Assembly (NCBI GenBank): GCA_904381335.1
Contig: CAJFIN010000009.1
Location: 1 to 37,603 of the forward strand
Direction: 5' to 3'
From: Candidatus Neoanaerotignum galli
GTDB taxonomy: Bacteria; Bacillota; Clostridia; Lachnospirales; Anaerotignaceae
DNA length: 37,603 nt
Shown here: piece after piece, positions 36,001-37,603 of the stretch
Layout: every line of letters starts with the position of its first letter
Numbering within the stretch: the first letter of the stretch is position 1
Translations under genes and position numbers: made by a program
The notes under the pieces: model-generated
Database searches by the model: none
Told to the model about the DNA's origin: nothing
What the model saw: the letters and a program-made list of their open reading frames with translations, nothing else

Positions 36001-37603
36001 GACTCAGCGTTTTTTTCGGAGGATCCCGGCGCTCATTCTGAACAACGATGGTCACCTGATAGGTGCCCGCCTTTGTAATGGGAACGCAGGTAAATGAAGT
36101 ATTCGTGGTGCTCTCTGCTACGGTACCGCTGCCGGTATCCGAAGGGTCTTCTGTGTTTACCCAGGTATAGGATACCGTGGAGCCAACTGGCACCTGGCTT
36201 AGCTCGATGGTGTTTTGTTCCTGGCCTCTATAAGTCAGTCCGTTCAGCGCCCTGGCGGTTACATTGTTTAACGATGGGGTAACAATCTCATACGCATGGG
36301 TAATGGTAACGGTTCCCTTCTTGTTATCCACGGTGTAGGTGTAACCGGCATCAGAAGAAGAGGGCACGCTGGCTTCATACAACGTGGGTTGAAAGGCGTA
36401 TTCCGCTTTCACCTGGTAGTCCTTACCAATGTTCGCTTCCTCATTGAGAGGAGGAGTATCCACCCATTGACCATCCACGTAATAAGTAATGGTTGGCTCG
36501 CTATTTACACGGCCGAGAATTGCTTCCGGTGTATAAACCGTGGTTGAAACTAACGATGGGTTTTCTCCAGATGCCTCGTCCGCTGCTGGGATGGAAGTGT
36601 TAGAGAAGGTGACCTGGGAAAAATCAAGCGTAATCTTGCTGGTAACCACAGAGATTTGCAGATCTACTGATACTCCAGCGATGCCGGTTAGACCCGTATA
36701 GTTGACAGAACTTGGGGTTACCACAATATCTAGAGTACAATTCCCGGTCAGTTTCTGACCCTTATCAACAGTGTTGGCCCACTGGATGTCCAGGCCAGCA
36801 ATGGTAGGCAGGGTTAGATCGCCAATGGTATCTTCGGTATCTGCCTGCAAAGGATCGGCCTTTACCGTAATTTTATAAGGGTTTGCTGCCGTATCTGTTG
36901 TATCGTCATGCCGTTCGTTTTGGCATACATAAGATAAGGTAACGCCATCGCCAGCAGAAATGTTTGTATTTGTTGGGGTCTGCAGCTCATAGTTATGACC
37001 CTGGTGAATGAACCTATCTTCCGTATAAGAAGGGTCATTTGGAAAATCTCTTGAGCCCCAATAAACGTTTCTGGTATGCGGCGTTTCATGGTTATGCTCA
37101 CTCTCGTAATTACAGTCTCCCTCCTCCAAATTTAAAGAACAGGTTTGAATGAGATAACCATCCTGCGTACAGGTGGCCTCTACCTCACCTGTTGTTTCAT
37201 ATTGATGATCTAACTGCGGGAAAGTTCGGATCATTTCCGCTGTCGTTTTGTTATAAGTAAAGTCATAAACAGAACGGCCTTCATGCATACAGGTGGCAGG
37301 ATAAGACTTTTCTGGCTTATAGACTAACGGAAAGATATCCCCAAGATAACAGTTGATGCCGCTTTGCAATAGATTCTCTGGAAAGTCTGGCTGCACGATA
37401 AACTCTGCACCCGTGGGTACATCCTCATAATCCACGACCCCATCTTCATCCAGGTCGATGTCCCGGGTGGTGGAGTAGGCGTTATGCGTGCTGGTACCGA
37501 AAGCACCATTACCGATGGTTGTTAGGGTAGTGGTGTTGATGGTCACGGTATGCAGGCCCATGTAGCCGGAAAAAGCGTTTTGGCCAATGGACGATACCCC
37601 AGA
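27080..37603 (-). CDS. Giant SLH-anchored surface protein with BspA-LRR, MBG and YDG repeats (5' end outside window)
   Basis: About 3,507 visible residues in one unbroken frame; the frame stays open at the right edge, so the real start and signal peptide are missing. Order from the visible N-terminus: a BspA-like leucine-rich repeat tail (SIGQNAFSGY, IGNGAFG); an acidic DLDEDGVVDYED loop like dockerin or thrombospondin-3 calcium sites; a Cys-containing CTQDGYLIQTC unit; then more than 2,000 residues of tandem MBG/YDG-type beta modules recognised by YTGQ, YTGE, YDGT, YGET and KPYDGTTAV-like words; a Pro/Glu/Ser/Thr-rich linker (about 29190-29580); further beta modules; a 10-Gly run; a Flg_new/InlB-like repeat (YLINATATGNGSVEPEG); three SLH domains (27230-27735), two with GYPDGTFRP, and a partial fourth. 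The stop is TAG. Likely an adhesin or S-layer-associated stalk; no enzyme domain is visible. Confidence 0.9.
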   Translation of the reverse strand, partial: SGVSSIGQNAFSGYMGLHTVTINTTTLTTIGNGAFGTSTHNAYSTTRDIDLDEDGVVDYEDVPTGAEFIVQPDFPENLLQSGINCYLGDIFPLVYKPEKSYPATCMHEGRSVYDFTYNKTTAEMIRTFPQLDHQYETTGEVEATCTQDGYLIQTCSLNLEEGDCNYESEHNHETPHTRNVYWGSRDFPNDPSYTEDRFIHQGHNYELQTPTNTNISAGDGVTLSYVCQNERHDDTTDTAANPYKITVKADPLQADTEDTIGDLTLPTIAGLDIQWANTVDKGQKLTGNCTLDIVVTPSSVNYTGLTGIAGVSVDLQISVVTSKITLDFSQVTFSNTSIPAADEASGENPSLVSTTVYTPEAILGRVNSEPTITYYVDGQWVDTPPLNEEANIGKDYQVKAEYAFQPTLYEASVPSSSDAGYTYTVDNKKGTVTITHAYEIVTPSLNNVTARALNGLTYRGQEQNTIELSQVPVGSTVSYTWVNTEDPSDTGSGTVAESTTNTSFTCVPITKAGTYQVTIVVQNERRDPPKKTLSPITVTIAKAELTPPTAVTGLQYTGEEQTGVPLPDGENYTLTGHTATDAGNYQATAAITDKRNYRWPARYDSSDTGSITIDWSIAKRSILPPIWGGKTEFSYTGEPIVDAVTHPTSVHDLFSWNLDENFLLPEDANGTLIGTFKKTNEPIYEVTNFEATNVGTYTITASIYEDQQKNFQWAQHETEPSYTVGTYQITQATLDVSSWVQWNTPVTYDGTAYDDTVGGKNITVTIPEAYQDKLDYTISYYNSNGGSISAPADAGSYQFGVTWTFESEADQAGYNIRGNSRREFTISPIEVTMTGQNEEKSYTGQAISVPEPSIDAGYAPGESEATLHLLYSWTETDDEGESSTKTSSTPPTFTNVGTYEVTVTIQNSNYTAAPVVCTLNITAGDQKITLTTNVQEGEVTDQSPITVILGETTSFTVTAKATLGDPELTHTISDPAANVPVSITSQTNGVATIQVNRAGTATITVTAAETSNTATDSTSYQIEVVKGDAGLTLAAQEIPYTGQTLVYKENASFTAAGQNGLPAVDTASLSYKLYRSKEEATTGSTDGVVEELKDVGVYYLRVDLTGDPNYVDAHAIATVEVTAAGMTVAIPEEITYGWVYDGKAHSLTLEVKDAVSAAPITSPTVTIIKADSSSTSAPSADDEIWSTSQTIASVQNVTDSGRYFYRVEADNYETAIGTFTVTITPASIKIDAGQALTLTKPYDGTTAVTLMEGASPMVSVDTGETISAAVYSAGYADKNAGTGKAISVTYQLTFGESILPSNYTFNNAPIPENRLVEDASSYRGEITQRPITVTGITAVDRLYDGTDIVELSAANVTLDGVLVADQGSVQLSSSGLTGTAAQTAIGEDIAVTIQSSSLSLTGSEAANYKIDAVADATVTISARTVTLDPPANRTASFTGNAVDSAYYTATIHNLVEGESHPSSIQYQFYAAEDTEQTNPLPAAPSAVGRYTVVATIAAAGNYSNALAEYDLVITQAEGRIRVTATPAKRQYDGTTTDAFTLSIEVQNGENWIAYDEQTHGDMTVSYTAQNEAMYSLTSIPEVKDVADSGTYGYQIQFQNFATMTGEVIVSITPATLTVSSTLEKTKVYDGTTDATVTNPVLTLNPAQESADLEISATAAYDTAAVGENKTITTTYTITFGDDEQPRNYTYGGTGTVTAETSPWNIQEKVTDGVITRNSQSIVIAIQPQQVIYDGKPHLPSSGTMAEHEPYWQITSGEALIQSGDDLGIVLAIDGQADGVTDRGSYTITGKAQNANYNVTFTDGENAFTIAARPVEVTIGDTSGIYGETPAFDQVTITLGKEETDAGVISGEEGTLQTAIRATLTTDATSESPVREAGYSITADTKGLTTTEEGAHIYGNYAVTFSKTGTYTVEKRPVTIQLNDQSSYYGRQISSGIAAPQSGSHYTIFYTGDAGKAALVNDDTIGLTLSISASADANAGTYAICGEATNETFLNNYDYQFQGENGGWQGSSTDETSASDAYATYTIEKAHLTVAFTEHDQGNVNLNFQTKTYTNMVTFYNIGDGNDRQQELKPADIAALEVSYEADPEGIVTIGTPDKTTKDASLSIESTGNTRISIHVTDGGTNYTVDSEPSSYFYLNVSDGGSVIVTPILPDLTYRYDSQTGEGKAFPLLDGVTTVPENASVQYTIDPPTAENRTWSQEIPSAGEVGEYTVYYQASAPNYTASTGQVTVSIGKGELTGFTHDTDYLSFQNGQGRYTIKTENPFAPENNYTGQITWISSNQSIATVDEEGVVTPHALGNTVIYALLAGDKNYTASTLSFTLEVTDASIISCQTGNITAVFDGQDHLPEITVAEPATGATILYGSEEGSYPSQTPIGDFTHVGTTEVFFQISAPGYQTTEDSVSVTIEPKALSDPDITISGIDPDGYSYTGNEITPAVALEYKGMALQETADYTLSYTDHIAAGTAQITITAVDGSDYTGSRTVSFTIHPSDFFSASITPSYGTYGEDTTAQVTVRFGNQTTPLTAGEDYEITVSGGTASISGDSISFTDAGTYQITITGRGNYDGATATLSYAVLPQNNNHWALELGNGAVGYYVLTYGDAIEDEAFQIRVTSDGEPIPEGAYELTYEYYSFLDPQRPSESDTYAPEVLNDAGMYIITARATGNNSNTILTGPIAPTLPDQGDILPVVPTDPSALPEEIPAIPPEADSETTLPADQDSDSSQNPETETSPSETEGDAPMDNGADTPQTGDRDTGSDTESTVPAEQPDTLPSDGVEVTAPSVDDTADKTEETFDGISIPEISTLLAANNYEGQGTFVILIQQRNLSDPGVSVEVDSPVSYDPSGATPDFTAAYLAPSTGSNLLLESDYTASYANHTAVGKGLLMLTATTDSKNFTGFRQVPFDIQAASLEETLPDGTARFTVDAIADQNYSGSPITPVVTVRDHLTGTVLSSTNYTVSYDNNIYPTDRAQAKITGQGNYEGEILAQFHILAGETSRDLVLTVERTEWTYDGHTNAESISVAYDGQPLTIGRDYTLTIVRDDQPEQSFQTEADAIAFLDQPGNYTITATGAGGYDPNMKDQKTVTIHKAQPTLTIQANPTSFYGSQTVTLTVTASNLPAGTSFTELPYTKDGEVQTALPLTEHSDGTWTAVFSAPSEKATYQFTLTYAGNDYYESAVASSTVTALGSNTGGGGGGGGGGTTSYLINATATGNGSVEPEGQITISFGNDVTIQFIPNEGAQVLEVLVDGETVAVTSNSYTFENVHENHRIEVHFSQAEPAIPVGPNMPVQSTGVEDQLDTVNHYAYLFGYPDGTFRPDAPMTRAEAAQMFYGLLINKNAPAIPSFTDVEPGSWYETAVNTLSGLGIVSGMGDGTFQPDRYITRAEFTSMALRFADLPAGVEETIFSDVHEGDWFYSTVAGAVHYGWVTGYPDGTFRPERIITRAEVATIVNGMLNRAPDIEAIHRNIEQLRGFTDLTQTHWAYYFLMEATNTHGYTRINGIETWHDPDR
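28010..28039 (-). repeat. Poly-glycine codon run in the giant protein
   Basis: Ten consecutive Gly codons (mixed GGC, GGT, GGA), a flexible hinge between the beta-module stalk and the wall-binding end. The codons are mixed, so replication slippage is less likely than in a pure triplet run. Confidence 0.85.

Noticed and set aside
27626-36547. Many plus-strand open frames of 60-210 codons across the giant gene.
   Set aside because: They are antisense shadows of the 10.5 kb minus-strand gene, with no ribosome sites or recognisable products.
1-37603. CRISPR arrays, tRNA or rRNA genes.
   Set aside because: I found no regularly spaced direct repeats and no tRNA cloverleaf or rRNA-like sequence on reading. 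A tRNAscan or Infernal run would settle it.

Overview
The window looks like a chromosomal segment of an anaerobic, low-to-middle GC Bacillota (class Clostridia, probably gut-associated). The signs are sigma-A promoters with 17-bp spacers and strong GGAGG ribosome sites, the rpsB-tsf pair, a QueT transporter behind a preQ1-type riboswitch, an A-type flavodiiron protein, S-layer homology (SLH) surface proteins, and relics of Clostridia-type mobile elements. I cannot name a species.

Layout. 1-3240: end of an unknown gene, a fused methionine sulfoxide reductase (msrAB) and the rpsB-tsf operon with a strong terminator. 3241-12000: a GC-richer accessory block. Its left end holds relics of an excisionase-like HTH gene, a LysR gene and a lipoprotein flavodoxin gene. 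Its middle is a divergent LysR regulator and a seven-gene redox operon: small unknown protein, two iron-sulfur-flavoprotein-like proteins, hexapeptide acetyltransferase, a secreted SLH-flavodoxin-aldo/keto reductase fusion, a second aldo/keto reductase, and an alpha/beta hydrolase broken by one TAG codon. Its right end holds the decayed zinc-ribbon part of a large serine recombinase. 12000-17720: housekeeping genes trpS, queT, a marR-MATE efflux operon with a clear operator, cysK and a small P-loop ATPase. 18090-20888: a secreted phosphodiester glycosidase-like protein. 21000-22340: a degenerate cluster resembling phage MuF/polymorphic toxin remains, with two intact tandem CPCC-type Cys-rich genes. 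22664-26420: a hemolysin III-type membrane protein, an unknown anchored protein with an apparent frameshift in an A6 tract, and a flavodiiron protein. 27080-37603: the 3' 10.5 kb of one giant minus-strand gene for a BspA-LRR/MBG/YDG-repeat, SLH-anchored surface protein whose start lies beyond the window.

How the parts fit together. Two SLH proteins (the redox fusion and the giant adhesin) point to an S-layer-type envelope. The redox operon appears to join cytoplasmic Fe-S/FMN proteins to an extracytoplasmic flavodoxin plus aldo/keto reductase; its substrate is unknown. The most interesting leads are that fusion, the toxin/immunity graveyard, the MsrB domain that has lost its catalytic cysteine, and the homopolymer frameshift gene.
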